Source of the DNA: Epiperipatus broadwayi
Taxonomy: Eukaryota > Onychophora > Udeonychophora > Euonychophora > Peripatidae
Length of the DNA stretch: 64,000 nucleotides
Reading direction: 5' to 3'
Assembly: GCA_028023455.1 (NCBI GenBank)
Contig: JAQFVV010012405.1
Coordinates: 8,537,291 to 8,601,290 of the forward strand
Part shown: positions 48,966-61,480 of the stretch, one piece after another
Layout of the letters: each line of letters opens with the position of its first letter
How positions within the stretch are numbered: the first letter of the stretch is position 1
Notes under the pieces: model-generated
Told to the model about the DNA's origin: nothing
What the model saw: only the letters and a program-made list of their open reading frames with translations
Databases searched by the model: none
Program-made: the position numbers and the translations under genes

Positions 48966-51553
48966 GGAAGGGTCCCAAGGTCTATTGAAATCCAGGGCAA
49001 TGACTATTCTGGTTATTCCATGCTGTTCACGATTCAGGAATTCTATGCAAACAAGTTTCAGCCGCTGGGGATGTCAAATTCTCAGAAAAAGTTCACTTCA
49101 GTGTAATCAGCCCCTTGTAAGATCTCAGAGGCCCGAATCCTGTTGAAATTGAAATCCTTTCCTGGTGGAACGCATCCTGGCTTGCATGGGATTCCTAAGT
49201 TTCTTTTATATCACACTCTTTTACCATTCCCGTAATTAAAAAAATGTTTGCTTTCCTGGCTGATGACAGCCGAGAAGCCTTGGGGATTTGTCCAATTATC
49301 ATGGTGCCCCTAATTAAGAAATGGGAGGGCCCACATGTTCTTGAAATCTACCAATCTTGATGGTGCCACTACTGATCAAGTCAATAGAGGGCATCATAAA
49401 AGAAGACATCCAAGATAACATCATTGGACGCCTCATCAGTTTGCCAAGCCGATGCTATCAGCCAATTTTGCCTCCTAGTTGACCATGTCCGTAGAAGGAA
49501 ATCCCGTCCAGTCGCAATACAGCTTGACTTCTGGAGCCTTTGATTGCATCAGGGTCGACATGCTGCTTGATATACTGGAGAAACTCAAAGTGCCTGAGGC
49601 ATACCTCCGTTTGATAGATAATCTACAAAAACTGAAGTGGCTGAGTCGACCCTGTGTTTCCATCTCACAGGGCTCGCCACTAAGTGCACTCCTCTTTACA
49701 GCCTACATGAATCCATTGTTAAGCATCGAGGCTATCCTTCCCGGGGTTGCCATTTCTTTGCTGGGAGAGAACATTCACCATTATGGATGATGTAGTGAAC
49801 CTTATTTTATGATGAACTCATGAGGCTTAAGGAACTCTTAGATCAGTTCGCTCCCTATTTGGTCAGGGTTAATGAAGGCAAATTGGCCATGTGGTCCATC
49901 ATAACGGAAGCAATTTCCGGGCAGATTCAGAGTGGCCCCTCAAGAGTTTTTTGCTGCCCTCTGTCAATTATGAGGAGAGACCTAGAGAATTCCTTATTCT
50001 CCAAGATAGAGACTACAATTGTCTAAGATCTATCTGTCATTGTTGGGGAAAGTCGCCTTACTAAATCCCATTGTGCTGCCCAAGATAACTTAGTATCTTG
50101 CCGGCTTCGCCCCAACCGACACCTTTATAAAAAAAGTAGAGGCTCTGCAGCAGGCTTTGCTGGGGGAGAGGGGCTCCTGCCATCACCCTCAACTTATTAC
50201 AAAAGCCTAAATCCCTGAATTGTCTGGCTTTGCACTCAATGAAGACATTCCAAGTTCAATGGACCCACAATATTCTCATCAAACTTTTGAACATTAACTT
50301 AGGCATGGAATGCCCACTCCCATTAGGCCTCCACCCAAGCAGGCTTCAGCAACAGATTACCTTAGTGTAAAAGAGCATCAACACTTCTGGCTCCCTGTTT
50401 GGTTCTAAATTAAACTACTGGGAGACTTACCATTTGTTGTTTGATGGGAGAACTAAAATGGTCAATTTACTCCCTATGAGAATCCCCCTGGTTCATAAGA
50501 TGTACCAAATTCCTCAAACTGGAGCCAAAATATGAATTTCTTGCTCACGGTTAACCTTGGGGCCTTTCTGTGGTATCGCTGGGGCTATAATATTAAGATT
50601 ATGTGCCCCCTATGTAACAAACAAGAAGCATCCATGGATCACCTACTTTCTCGATGTGATTTGTGGAACTATCTTCGGAACTTCCTGCTGAGGAAAATCA
50701 CCGATCCTGATCAATCCTGTGTAACAATCAAGATGGGAATATTTGGGACTAACAGATTGATGACATACATAAACTTTGACCTATAGACTGTGAGATGTAA
50801 GGTGCTGTTGGTCGACCCCTCGGTTGAAGACCTTGTTAAATACCTCCTCAAAGCAAGGGAAATGGACAAGAGAACCTGCGTTCCTTCATTGGCTGATTAA
50901 ACATGGGGCCAATTGAGGCTATAGGTCGGCCTTTGACACCTAGGCCCATTGTATGGTTTTCTTAAACTGTAGTAACTGGTTTGTTTGCTCCTTTACTATG
51001 TATTATATTTTATGGTATTTTCATCTGGACTCATTGATTTTTATATCCATATTACATAAGTATATTTATGCAATTCCATTATTGTAATTTTCCTTTTATT
51101 AATTTTCTAGTATTATATTTGTTAGACACCTGAACATGTTGTTATTTGATGGCCTTGTTTATCAGGCCTACCTAATTCTTTTTTTTATTATGACAATCAT
51201 CCTTTTTGTATTCTCATCCTTTGTATGATCTTAATATGAATTGTTATATGATTATCTTTGGCTTAGATGAATTATGTAACCCTTTTTATGTAGAAGCCTA
51301 CCTGTCCATTTGATTTACCATATAATATCTATACTCTTGTTTATGTTAATTATTCAATGACGGAAACTTAGTTTGATTTATTGTCTATGTTCTCTTGACG
51401 GTGTAATTTTATCAACCTGTGTATTCTTGAATTTCTCAAATGTGATCCTTGTAACTCACGGGATGCTACATATACACTCCCAGTTGAATTTTGCAATTTA
51501 CTGTTTTCCTTGTATTATGCTTCTTCTGTAAATAAAGTTTACTTTGAAATGAC
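48966..51553 (+). mobile_element. Truncated non-LTR retrotransposon with zf-RVT-like motif
   Basis: Distinctly GC-richer than its surroundings. Plus-strand pieces in different frames include RRRKSRPVAIQLDF then AFDCIRVDMLLDILEKL (RT palm, about 49480-49590), SISQGSPLSALLFTAYMNPL (about 49660-49720), a MDDV catalytic-box remnant (49783-49794), and CPLCNKQEASMDHLLSRC (about 50600-50660). The last is a C-x2-C-x8-H-x4-C motif typical of the zinc-binding segment after LINE RT domains. Frameshifts and stops break it. AATAAA at 51531 lies just before the 3' end. AATATGT at 48959-48965 and 51554-51560 may be the target duplication. It is a different clade from the RTE copies. Confidence 0.85.
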
Positions 51554-51560
51554 AATATGT

Positions 51561-52910
51561 ATAATAAACTACTATAGTTATCACTCTGAACTATAACTAC
51601 AAAGTTTGTTACAAAATTTGTGATTATTATTAAATTTTTTATATTAAGTTATTTTTCATGAGTATATATGTGTGCAATCATGACATTTTAAAGGAAGAAT
51701 AAAAATCACTTTTAAGAAAAAAATTTTTTATAAGATATGTAATCATCCAAATATACATATATAAAAATGTAAAATTTTTATGTTTATAGAAAATCAAAAA
51801 TTTTATTTAGTTGAGCAGCTCAAAATTATAAGCTCAAAAATGAAAGATAATTAAGATGAAATTTTGAAGAAACTTGACTTTAAATTAAAATAACAATCAC
51901 AAGTTTTATCTCAATAGGTTACATTCAGCTATGAGTCTAAATCACCATTATGCTTTAAATTTATAGATTATGAAACAAATCAAAAGCAATATATATATAT
52001 GGTTATTAAACCTTGTGATATAATTATTAAAGGAATGTGAAGTGTCAAAACCAATCTTATTATAGATTTAATTTCAATAAGTGCAGAATAATTTATAAAA
52101 AATGGACACATACTTAGATGAAATCAAAAGGAACAGTGTTTTTAGGTAGCAAAGATGTTATTCATATATGGCTTAGAAGGGTCATTCTATTATATAGCAA
52201 AAGTGTCTGAAATAATTTATATAACTAGGAGGTATGGTGACAAGTTGAATACCAATAGATTTTAAAAGATCACATGTGGGATAAGAATTTCTGGAGTGAC
52301 AGGAATACATACTTTGGATTAAACATGAATAAACTTAGGCAGGTTTTAATATGAACTTGAGTAAAATGATATATATCTATTGTAATGATACAAAGTTGAA
52401 GTGAGTACTATATAATCAAATCTCGCTTGAACCACCCAAATATAACTGAATTGCTACACTACAGATTTTCCTAAGAATAACATGATGATGGCTTTGGTTT
52501 ATTTTTACTAATATTAATTGAATGCCATCTACAACCTAAATTATAGAGTATTGACCATCACATAATCCAATTAGAATCCAAAAAACTTAAATTCTAATGA
52601 TCACACACTATCTTATGTGCATGATTCAGAATGTATCATTATTCCTCTTCTCATAAAGAATAAATGAAAGACAAATCTGCCAATATGTATCTTGCTAATG
52701 TTGAAGCACAATATAAAGAAAATTAAACTTGGAGTTCATATGATAGAAATAGCCTAATATTGAAAAAAAAATGTGTCTATGCACTTGAAAGTAAAGATTT
52801 TGAATAAGTCTTATCAATGTTCATTTAAGAATCTGTTTTATTCAATAAAAATAAGTAATCACATTACTATTGCTCAGAAATTTTTAAGAAATTACAGCAC
52901 TGGAAGTACA
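51561..52910. other. AT-rich intergenic sequence
   Basis: No supported gene. Confidence 0.4.
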
Positions 52911-53368
52911 AGAACTGGGATTGGCCAAGGATCTTGTACTCAAACATCTAATACTTCATTACTGCACAAAATTACACAGGGTATTTTAAAAAAATCAAAC
53001 AGGTTTATTGCTTAAGAGTTTGTAAGAAGTTGGAACAATAGAAAAGAGACTTGCTTGCAATCCGTAGGCTTTAGACAAAAAAATAATACAGGAAAGATAT
53101 CTGGTATCAAAGCTTAGGTGTCTATGTCAAAGATTAACAAAGAACTGGGATTGGCCAAGGATCTTGTACTCAAACATCTAATACTTCATTACTGCACAAA
53201 ATTACACGATATTTTAAAAAAATCAAACAGGTTTATTGCTTAAGAGTTTGTACGAAGTTGAAGCAATAGAAAAGAGACTTGCTTGCAATCCATAGGCTTT
53301 AGACAAAAAAATAATATAGGAAAGATATCTGGTATCAAAGTTTAGGTATCTATGTCAAAGATTAACAA
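52911..53368. repeat. Recent tandem duplication, 230-bp unit, two copies
   Basis: The unit starting AGAACTGGGATTGGCCAAGG at 52911 is repeated at 53141 with only a few differences (for example a 3-base indel near ATTACAC). The ORF at 52773-53015 overlaps the first copy and is unassigned. Confidence 0.9.
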
Positions 53369-54679
53369 AAAAAATAATGAAAGAGATGAAAACAGATATT
53401 AGTGGTATTGAAATAAATATAATAAAATATAGCAACCAGACAACTTCCTACAAAAAATAAACGAACAACCAAGTTTCTAAACGTGTGATCGATGGAAAAT
53501 TAATGTTTATTTGAATGAGATAAAAACAAAGTTATGGATCAATATTTGAAATCTTAGACCATCCCTGAAATGAAATGATAGTTGAAGATTAGATATACAG
53601 AATATAAAAAAAAAAGATTGAGAGAAATAATTCATCCCCCAAAAAACCCAATATATATACTAAGATGGTTGAAGATATGAGCATTTCAACAGTACTTGTA
53701 AATAAGTAATATTCTATGGATATATTAGATATGTGAGCGTAAATGAATAAAAAATAATTTGAAATTCAAGTTTTTAAAAAATGATCATTAAAAAGTCAGA
53801 AAACTTTAGGAAAGGAACAAAGATATAAAGGTTAATTTAAATATGAATAATTATATTTACAGAAATAAAATAAATATTTGATTTATGTATCAAGTAATCT
53901 TAAATATACCATTTACAAACAAATAATTGAAGTGGATTTCTAGCATCCTATATGTTGATTATTTTTTAATGGTAATAAAAGAATATCTAATTATTTTATA
54001 AAACATACAAATGGAATAGATCATAGAATTCAGTTTACCATAAAAAGGAAATGAATAATATGATTGAATATATGGATGTTAGAATTATTTTTTAAAAATT
54101 TGAAGCAAGCATTTCTATGGTTTAAGTAAGTAGGGATCAGATATAAATTGTATACATAAAATAAATATTAGTAATAGAATAAATAGACCAACAAAATGTG
54201 TTCTAATAATAAATTATTTAAAGAAGTTGATATAATAAAAAATGATTATCTTATTGCAAAAAATCTTATAAAACAGCTAATATAAACATATTAATCAAAC
54301 TCGTATTAATAAATTATGTAGAAAGAATATATGAGAAAGATAAAGAATATAAAATTTATTGTAGCTTAAAGTTATCATAGTATTTTTTATATGTTAAGTA
54401 AAACAATAAAGGACAACAGGAAGTATAATAATTAATTTGTAATTAAAGAAAACAAACGAATTGATAAATGTTAAAAAATACAGGTGTTGAAAAATATGAA
54501 TGGCATTTATATTATAAGAGAGAGAACAATAAATGTTTCACATCTAGGAATAAAAAATAAATAGAAACATAAATAAAAGAATCTAATTAGCATTTAAATT
54601 TTGAAATAAAGATGTTAGAAAATGTGAGATCTTATAAAGAAAGTTTATATATAAAATATTTAGAAAAAAGATTTTTTTT
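53369..54679. other. AT-rich, A-biased intergenic sequence
   Basis: No gene recognised. Confidence 0.4.
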
Positions 54680-54855
54680 AAAATAATGCTTTTATGTAAA
54701 TAGCCCACTAAAAAATAGAAAAATAAAGTAATAATCTATTTCCTAAAACCAATTTGAGGCTTGATTTTTATGATTTATTTGAGCCTCTTTATAAAACATT
54801 GTTACTTTATTTTTCTAAAATGTTTAGTGTGCTATTTACATAAAATCATTATTTA
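54680..54855. repeat. Hairpin-forming inverted repeat
   Basis: AAATAATGCTTTTATGTAAA...TTTGAGGCTT pairs with GAGCCTC...TTTACATAAAATCATTATTT around a centre near 54775. Fold-back element without coding capacity. Family and target duplication not determined. Confidence 0.7.
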
Positions 54856-55149
54856 TAAATCTTTTTTTTTTTATATTTTTGTTATAAATAAAACAATCAA
54901 TAAAATATTTTTTTTCATAGGCCATTCTTTTATTAATCTTTCTACAAGAGAATGCCTTTTGTCGGTAATTTTAACAGTTTTGAGTTTGGAAATAAAAATA
55001 AACAATTCTCTAACTCCAATTTTCAAGCACTGCGATGCTCAAATAGAAACGGTTAAATAAATGTGTTTTGAATTAAGTTTAGTGCTTTTGAGACCTACTT
55101 ATGGCTTCATGTTCATAGCACTGATAATTAAGGAGGAGGGGGTGCATGT

Positions 55150-56900
55150 ATATATATGCAATAAGTTTATTCAAATTATATTGTCATTTTTTAGATTGAG
55201 GGAAGCAGGATTCCTTCTTGTTAACAGAGTTGGAATTGTTGGCAACGTGCCATGCTTTAATCTTGTGCTTGGCATTGTTTTTTTTTCAATGCATGGAATG
55301 GGGACTACAGTGAACTTGAATGTGTTGCCCATTACGTTTTCGTGCTTGAGGAAAATCAACATATTCTAGATTATTCATAACTCTTTTATAAAAAATATTT
55401 GTATTATGATAGCCTTGTGGCAATGCTGGCACATGATTCGCCATAGGAGATCAGCTGCATCTTGCTTGAGTGCATCTATCTTATATACGGTGTGAGGTGT
55501 TTATTCAGTAGGGGATTTATCTTTCAAATTGTTTATGACTCTATTTATTGCGAGTGGAGTGTGATAGCTTATTCTTATGGGATAGTGAGCATTTGGTTAT
55601 GCATGGAATATAAGGGAGGAATATTCATGACCTATTGTTTTTGGTGTGTTTATTCTCATTTTATTAGTTATTCACAGTTCTTGTGAGAGTTTATATTTGA
55701 ATCCTACTCAGCAGGTGGGTTCATGATCATATAATTAGTTGTTTGTATAGAGAAATAATGTTAAGCCACCATATGTGGCATTTTGGGAGAGATGAATTCA
55801 GGATGCATGTATCATTGTATTTCTATTGACTTGGTAATTATTTTGTAGTTTTAAGTGAAGCTTCTCCCTTTGCATGTAAAGGTTGAGCCCCTGTTGCTCA
55901 TCTTCACATTTGACTGTCCAGATTAGTGTAGCCATTGCCTTTAGCTAGTTTAATCTTGTTGATTTAGAGCTCTGAAGTGCATATAAATACATCATCGATG
56001 TATCATATATATTAAACTGGGGAAGGGGTATTCTTGATATGCTCAGAGAGGACCTGATTTTCAAGACTTGAGATATATGTTCAATATAATTTCACTTATC
56101 AGCAAACCCATTGGTCATCCATCTTCCATGTGGTTATCATTATAGAGAGAAATAATATTTTGATCTAAACATTTAAGGCATTCTGTTATGAAATTGGTTC
56201 ACTTCTGAGAGTAACTGGGTTTAATGAGTTTGATTTTAAGATATTGATAGACCGCTTTCTATTTATAGATCCATATAGCTCTTATATCAAGAGAAGCTAT
56301 TTTATTTTGGGATCCAAATTTTGCATTTTTGATTTTGTTTACAAATTCAAAGGATGATTTGATAAAGTCTAATCCATACCCTCATTAATCAGTGAGCCAC
56401 TGGTTTATCATTTTGATGGTACTATAATAAGGCCCTTCACCAAAATCTAACAGCCTAATAGGGGTATCTGCTTTATGTAATTTAATGTTAACAAACATCC
56501 ATGGCAGTATGGCCAATGACAGATAGATTTTGTAGTACTCACCTTTACTGAACATGGTATTGCAGTGTTTTCAAAAGTCACATGAATTTTTCTTTGTTTT
56601 TTTAATATTATAATCAGGTAAAATATTAAATTTTAATTTGTTGATTTGGACTTTCACTTTGTCCGTGTAATCAATCTTATTAATTAAGACAAATCTATTT
56701 CCTTTGTCTTCTTTTAGGCATATTGTGTTATTGTCAGCTAGAAATTGCTTGTTGGCATATATTTCCCTCCAGCCATTGTTATTTGTTTTGATTGGCTTTT
56801 GTCAAATAGTTTTTGTGATTTTTCCAATAATCTTGTCACTATTTGGGTCCAACTAAATTATCTATATAGAGCTGTTATTTTATCTAATTTACTATATGGA
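55150..56900 (-). pseudogene. Penelope-like element remnant (RT plus GIY-YIG)
   Basis: Penelope-like elements encode a telomerase-like reverse transcriptase usually fused to a GIY-YIG endonuclease. On the minus strand, NKIASLDIRA (about 56270-56300) fits the RT motif ASFDVxSLFTNIP. A GxPMG box follows near 56110-56130 with a stop codon replacing one residue. YIDDVFI at 55982-56002 is an intact catalytic box. Further on, TPHTVYKIDA (about 55470-55500) and a frame-shifted YLGES.ASIATRL fit the GIY-YIG start. RRNPASLNLKND (about 55190-55230) fits the C-terminal end. Order and spacing agree with a whole PLE 3' two-thirds. Multiple stops and frameshifts make it a pseudogene. Confidence 0.75.
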
Positions 56901-57239
56901 AAGGAGATTTAGATCCTAAACAATGTAATATAAGGTATAAGAAAAGTTTCATTGAAGAATGCTTTATAAAAAATTTTAAAAATATAATGAAAAATCATAA
57001 AACCAGTGTGCCTCAACTTGCAAGATATGATATTATAGAATCCACTACTATAAAGTGATATCTTCACTGGAATGGACATATAAAACACATATACAATTCC
57101 TAAAAGAGTATTTTATGATAAACTTGAGTATGGTTTTACTGAAAAAGGTAGATCATGTTTATGTAATAGTAATGTTGAAATATTTTCTAAAGAAAAATTT
57201 CCTGCAGAAGTAGTTATAAGACAACATCATACAATATCA

Positions 57240-58135
57240 AGAAAATATTCGGTAACTAACATATTCACATAAAAGGTAGTTTTTTTATTATTCAGCTTTG
57301 TTACTGCCTAGCATGCTTTTTAATATACGATATTCATTGGAGATGATGGTATGATTACATGTTTTTTATATCAGTATTTAATTATTATCTGATAAGCTAT
57401 TTAACATATTTAAATTGAAATTTAGATTTATTCAAATCACCCATTTCTTTTATATGGGTATGTTTGCTTCTTTTCTGTTAATAGAACAATGGTCACTAGC
57501 TATGACACACCTTTTTGACCTTTCATTTTCTGTCCTTTCTCTCTCTTTATGCACACTATTTCTGCTTTTGTTAGCTCAAATCTGTTACTGGTTTCCTGCT
57601 AGATATACTTTACCAAATGAATCAGCACATCAAGTGATCTATAAAATTAACTGCAGCCAACCAGTCTGCAATGCTGCGTATTATGGGTAGTCGAGGGATA
57701 ACTTATCAATGAGACTTTTCCCAACATAGATATTTATATAAGAGAGCCCTCAAAGATAAAGAACACAAGTCAATATTTACAGTTCATAAGCATAAAATTG
57801 CCTAGATTCGAGCTATCAAAAGCAGAAACTGTGCATTGAGATAGGGGACAGAAAGCAGAAGAACAAAGAAGCATGTAAAATAGCTAGTGACCATTTTTCT
57901 ATTAACAGAAAAGAAGCAAACATACCTATGTCAAAGAAATGGGTGGTTTGAATAAATCTGAATATGTTGAATAGCTTATTAGATAGTAATTAATCACTGA
58001 TATAAAGAATTTGTAATCATACCATTTATACACCGTGAATATGATATATTGAAAGCATGCTAGGCAGTAATGAAGCAGAATATTTCAAAAACTACCTTTT
58101 CTGTGAGTGCTATTCATTATTTACCAGATATTACA
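57240..58135 (+). mobile_element. Inverted-arm element enclosing a GIY-YIG fragment
   Basis: The left arm (about 57240-57545) and right arm (about 57840-58135) are imperfect reverse complements. TTCAAATCACCCATTTCTTT near 57435 matches the complement of AAAGAAATGGGTGGTTTGAA near 57950. TACTGCCTAGCATGCTTT lies in both. Between them the plus strand reads VIYKINCSQPVCNAAYYG (57634-57687), a stop, then SRDNLSMRL. This resembles the PLE endonuclease pattern VIYxIxC...C.A.Y.G.S...L..RL. I infer a PLE internal fragment with inverted pseudo-LTRs. The ORF at 57415-57690 starts inside the left arm. Confidence 0.6.
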
Positions 58136-59379
58136 TTGGCTCAGAAAAAAAGAAAATTAGTAAAAGTTGAGTATCAAAATATATATATATTGAACCAGTT
58201 ATGCTATTTATATGAATGTATTTGTAGTTCACAGATTAGTTTGCATAATCATGGCAAAACTCATTTCTAGAATTTTTCTTTTTTCTTGGAATGCTCATAC
58301 TTGTTTATGACCTGATGCTAATGATGATCTGTTTTATTGTCAAACATTTAAAAATATTTCTATTTTGTTATCCCAAAATTGACATGTTATATCTAATATT
58401 TGATTGGTAAATGGAATGTTACTTAATTAGTTAGAGAGTAAAACAAGAATATAAAACAGTTCAAATGCTCAGCAGCCAGTAATAAAGTTTGTAAAGTATT
58501 TTTCTTCATTATTGCTTAATATGAGGCTATTGTATAGGCATAATACCTTGCAGAGAGATATTTAAAGTGTTTTATTACTATCATATTAATGTCATCAGAG
58601 TGGCCTCAGTAATTCATTAAAAAATTTTCAACATTAATTTTGCTGCACGTTCACATTTTCATTCATTGCCAAGATTAATTATTTTTTAATGTTTTAAGAT
58701 CACAAATTTGCATGGATGCCATTGGTTAATTTTTTGTCATTCTTTTGATGATCATTCAATGAAAAGATTGTATAGACTTTATTAATGATATGTAAGAATA
58801 GTATTAATTATTTTCTCTAAGATCCATTTAGTGTGTTGTCAGATATGGATCTTATTTCTTTAATGAGTCTTCTAACCCAGTTCTTCTTATGGCTAGCAAT
58901 CTGAATGTATCAGGTTTTCATTGATTTAATTATTTGCTTTCATCATGATCTTTGCCCCATATAGATAGATTGATGAATTTGAGAACTAAGGATTCCTAGA
59001 TCAAGGCTCATGTTATCATTTCTATTATCTAAATGTCACATGGCTTTATTAGTGATTATATTTTTGGCTCTGTGAAATTTACCATTGTGATAGAGTAATA
59101 AGTTTCAGAACTGAGGATTCATGAATTGATACTTCATCTAATACATTGATGCTTTAATATTACATGACTTCCCAAGTAGTATATCATTTCAATTAATTTG
59201 TATCATAGTCATAAAATATGGTCTCATGTTGCCATAATTAATTGACTCTTTTGTTCACTGACTTACATCTATTTAATATTACAGTGAATATTATTAAGAT
59301 TCAGAATAAAAAGTAATGTGACTCTACTATAGCTTACATATTGCTGTTAAAGCAGCATCATTTCTATACTACTTAGTAA
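58136..59379. other. AT-rich intergenic sequence, old repeats
   Basis: Composition and recurring words (ATGACTTCCCAAGTAGTATA; see 39990) suggest decayed dispersed repeats. No gene. Confidence 0.4.
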
Positions 59380-60240
59380 GTAATAAGAGATTATAGATGA
59401 TAGCGCATATTAACTATCCTATTCAATATTCCCAAACTAGTTTCAAGCTTATGGCTTTCATCAGTTATGAACTTCAGATCTTGGACCAGTGCAACTGGAT
59501 CTTTAGGATCTAATGAACTCTTCTTTCAGCAGTTATCATTTACCTATATGTTATACTATCAACAAGTGTTTTCATTCTGTGCCAACTCGATTGCATGGTC
59601 ATGGATCCGAAACCACTTCAATTTCTATATATTATGGTATCCCCAGTTTTTTAATAACTGTGAATGTTACCTCTATCCTGTGGTCAAGATTTGATTTAAA
59701 CCAATAAAAATTACCTGACTCCATTATTTGATTTTAGCTTAAGCATTGCTGGTGTAGCAGTATCATTGTTTCCATTTATATGCCACTTACAGTAAGCTTC
59801 AAAAAGTAATAACAGATGCCATATGATAGTGCCTACCCAATATCCCCAGACTAGTTTCAACCTTATGACTTTCATCAGTAAGGAGCTTTGGATCTTGAAA
59901 CTGCACCTGGATCTTTAGAATCAATGCACTCTCCTTCCAGCAGCTATTGTTTACCTCCACTATCAAGCTATCAGCTCAAATTTAAAAAAAAGTTTTTAAT
60001 CTGTGGCAACTTGTTTGCATAGTCATGTAGATCTGAAAACAATTCAGTTTATTGAAGGAGGACACATTAGATCCTAAAGATCGAGGCAAAGAGGTCCAAG
60101 ATCCAAAGCTCTTCACTAATGAAAGCCACAATCTTAAAACTAATCTAAGGATATTGGATAGGATAGCACAGGATAGAGGTTGATAGGTTCTATAATCTGG
60201 CATCAATTATTACTTACTACAGTTTGAAGTGGCATAGAAA
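59380..60240. mobile_element. Degenerate hammerhead fold-back copies
   Basis: Two minus-strand arms (about 59404-59560 and 59800-59980) and one plus-strand arm (about 60060-60240) of the 35650-36229 family. The first minus arm keeps CTGATGA, a perfect 4-bp stem II AAGC-CATAA-GCTT and GAAA-CTAG, but UC has become UU and stem I is eroded. The plus arm has CTAATGA and AAAA in place of the core and is dead. Confidence 0.7.
59835..59893 (-). ncRNA. Hammerhead ribozyme, minus strand, core intact
   Basis: Minus strand: ATCCAA, AGC, TCCTTA, CTGATGA (plus 59872-59878), stem II region (59859-59871, weak: AAGTCATAAGGTT), GAAA (59855-59858), CTAG, UC, TGGGGA, TA, TTGGGT. Stem I pairs with G-U changes. 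The weak stem II probably lowers activity. Confidence 0.65.
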
Positions 60241-61349
60241 TGGTGAAAAATACTTCTGCTATAATATTCATAATGAGAAGTCATAGCAATATTCTTCTAA
60301 CAGGAGATAAAATCTCAGCTGGAATTGGTATGAAAATCCTGTGTTCTATTAGCCATGAAAATAATATCAACTAACAGTAAGGTCTTTCCAGTGAGGTAGA
60401 TGTTAGATACATATTACGCACTTTTAAACATGTTATAGCATTACTGATCAGGCTATCAATATTATTGAAAGTCTGACAAATGTTCTGTAATGGACATTAC
60501 TCTGCAATGTGTAAGTAATAGAATGTCCAACCTACAATATTCCTCCAAAACATAAACACCATTGCTAATTCAATGATTGTTGATAATACTTTGACAATCA
60601 GTATAACACTTTTATGTACTTTGTTAAAGGGCAGGCTTCTATACCATAATTAATACATTCATTTTCTATGACCATAATGTGAGACAGAACTGAGATTTAT
60701 AAGTAAGTATAGGAGTTTTTTCTAAGATAGGTGATCCATTTTCAATTATTGGTCAGCATATCTGACTATCCTTACCTGTGGAGTGATGCCTCTGAACTTA
60801 GCCTCTCAATGTAAAATAAAGTGATCAGATAAGTTTCAATGCATTGATCAACCATATTTACTGGTGAGATGCTTTTTTTTTTTAATAATTCTATAGTTTG
60901 CCTTAATGATATAGATGAATAATTAATGTTTGTAATGTAGCTCTAAATATTGTAATATTAAAACATTGTGACAAGGAGATGGCAAGCTTCGGCAATTACT
61001 ACAGATTGTGATGAAATGCTATTTGCTTAACATAATACTAGATTTCTTACTTACTTGAACGAGTCTTTGGGCAGGGAATTTAAATGTATCATCGAGAAAA
61101 TCCCTCATAGAGGAAAAAAGGCCGTATTTTCCATGCTCGCCAATTCGCTGGGTTATAAAAGTTTGAATAATTTTAAGCTTGTTTAGGCATCTAGCTAAGA
61201 GTACTCCAACCTAAGGGCTTTTGTTAATTTTTTTTCTTTTTTTGACAAAATAAGATTTCATTATCAAATTATTTTTTACAAACTTAAATTTAAAAATTAT
61301 TTTCTCTTTCCAAATTTAATTTTTATAAGTAAGCTATCATTGTCAACCA
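60241..61349. other. AT-rich intergenic sequence
   Basis: Nothing recognised. Confidence 0.4.
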
Positions 61350-61480
61350 TTATCAATCCACTGCAGGACGAAAGTCTCTCCAAGTTCAATCCATCTTCTC
61401 TGATCCATAGCCTCTCTTCTCCACATCACCCTGCACCATCCATCTCATATGTGATCTCTTTCGGTGTCTTTTACAATCTA
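61350..61480 (-). mobile_element. RTE-like LINE 3'-end fragment
   Basis: CAACCATTATCAATCCACTG, CAGGACGAAAGTCTCTCCAA and TCAATCCATCTTCTCTGATC match the extreme 3' end of the 20325-23010 copy. Strongly 5'-truncated. Confidence 0.8.

Noticed and set aside
52911-53368. CRISPR-like or functional repeat array
   Set aside because: Only two long adjacent copies without spacers; a simple tandem duplication in a eukaryotic genome.
57000-57230. IPKRVFYDKLEYGFTEKGR-like reading, reminiscent of a LINE C terminus
   Set aside because: Short, frameshifted, and partly inside the arm of the inverted element; insufficient support.
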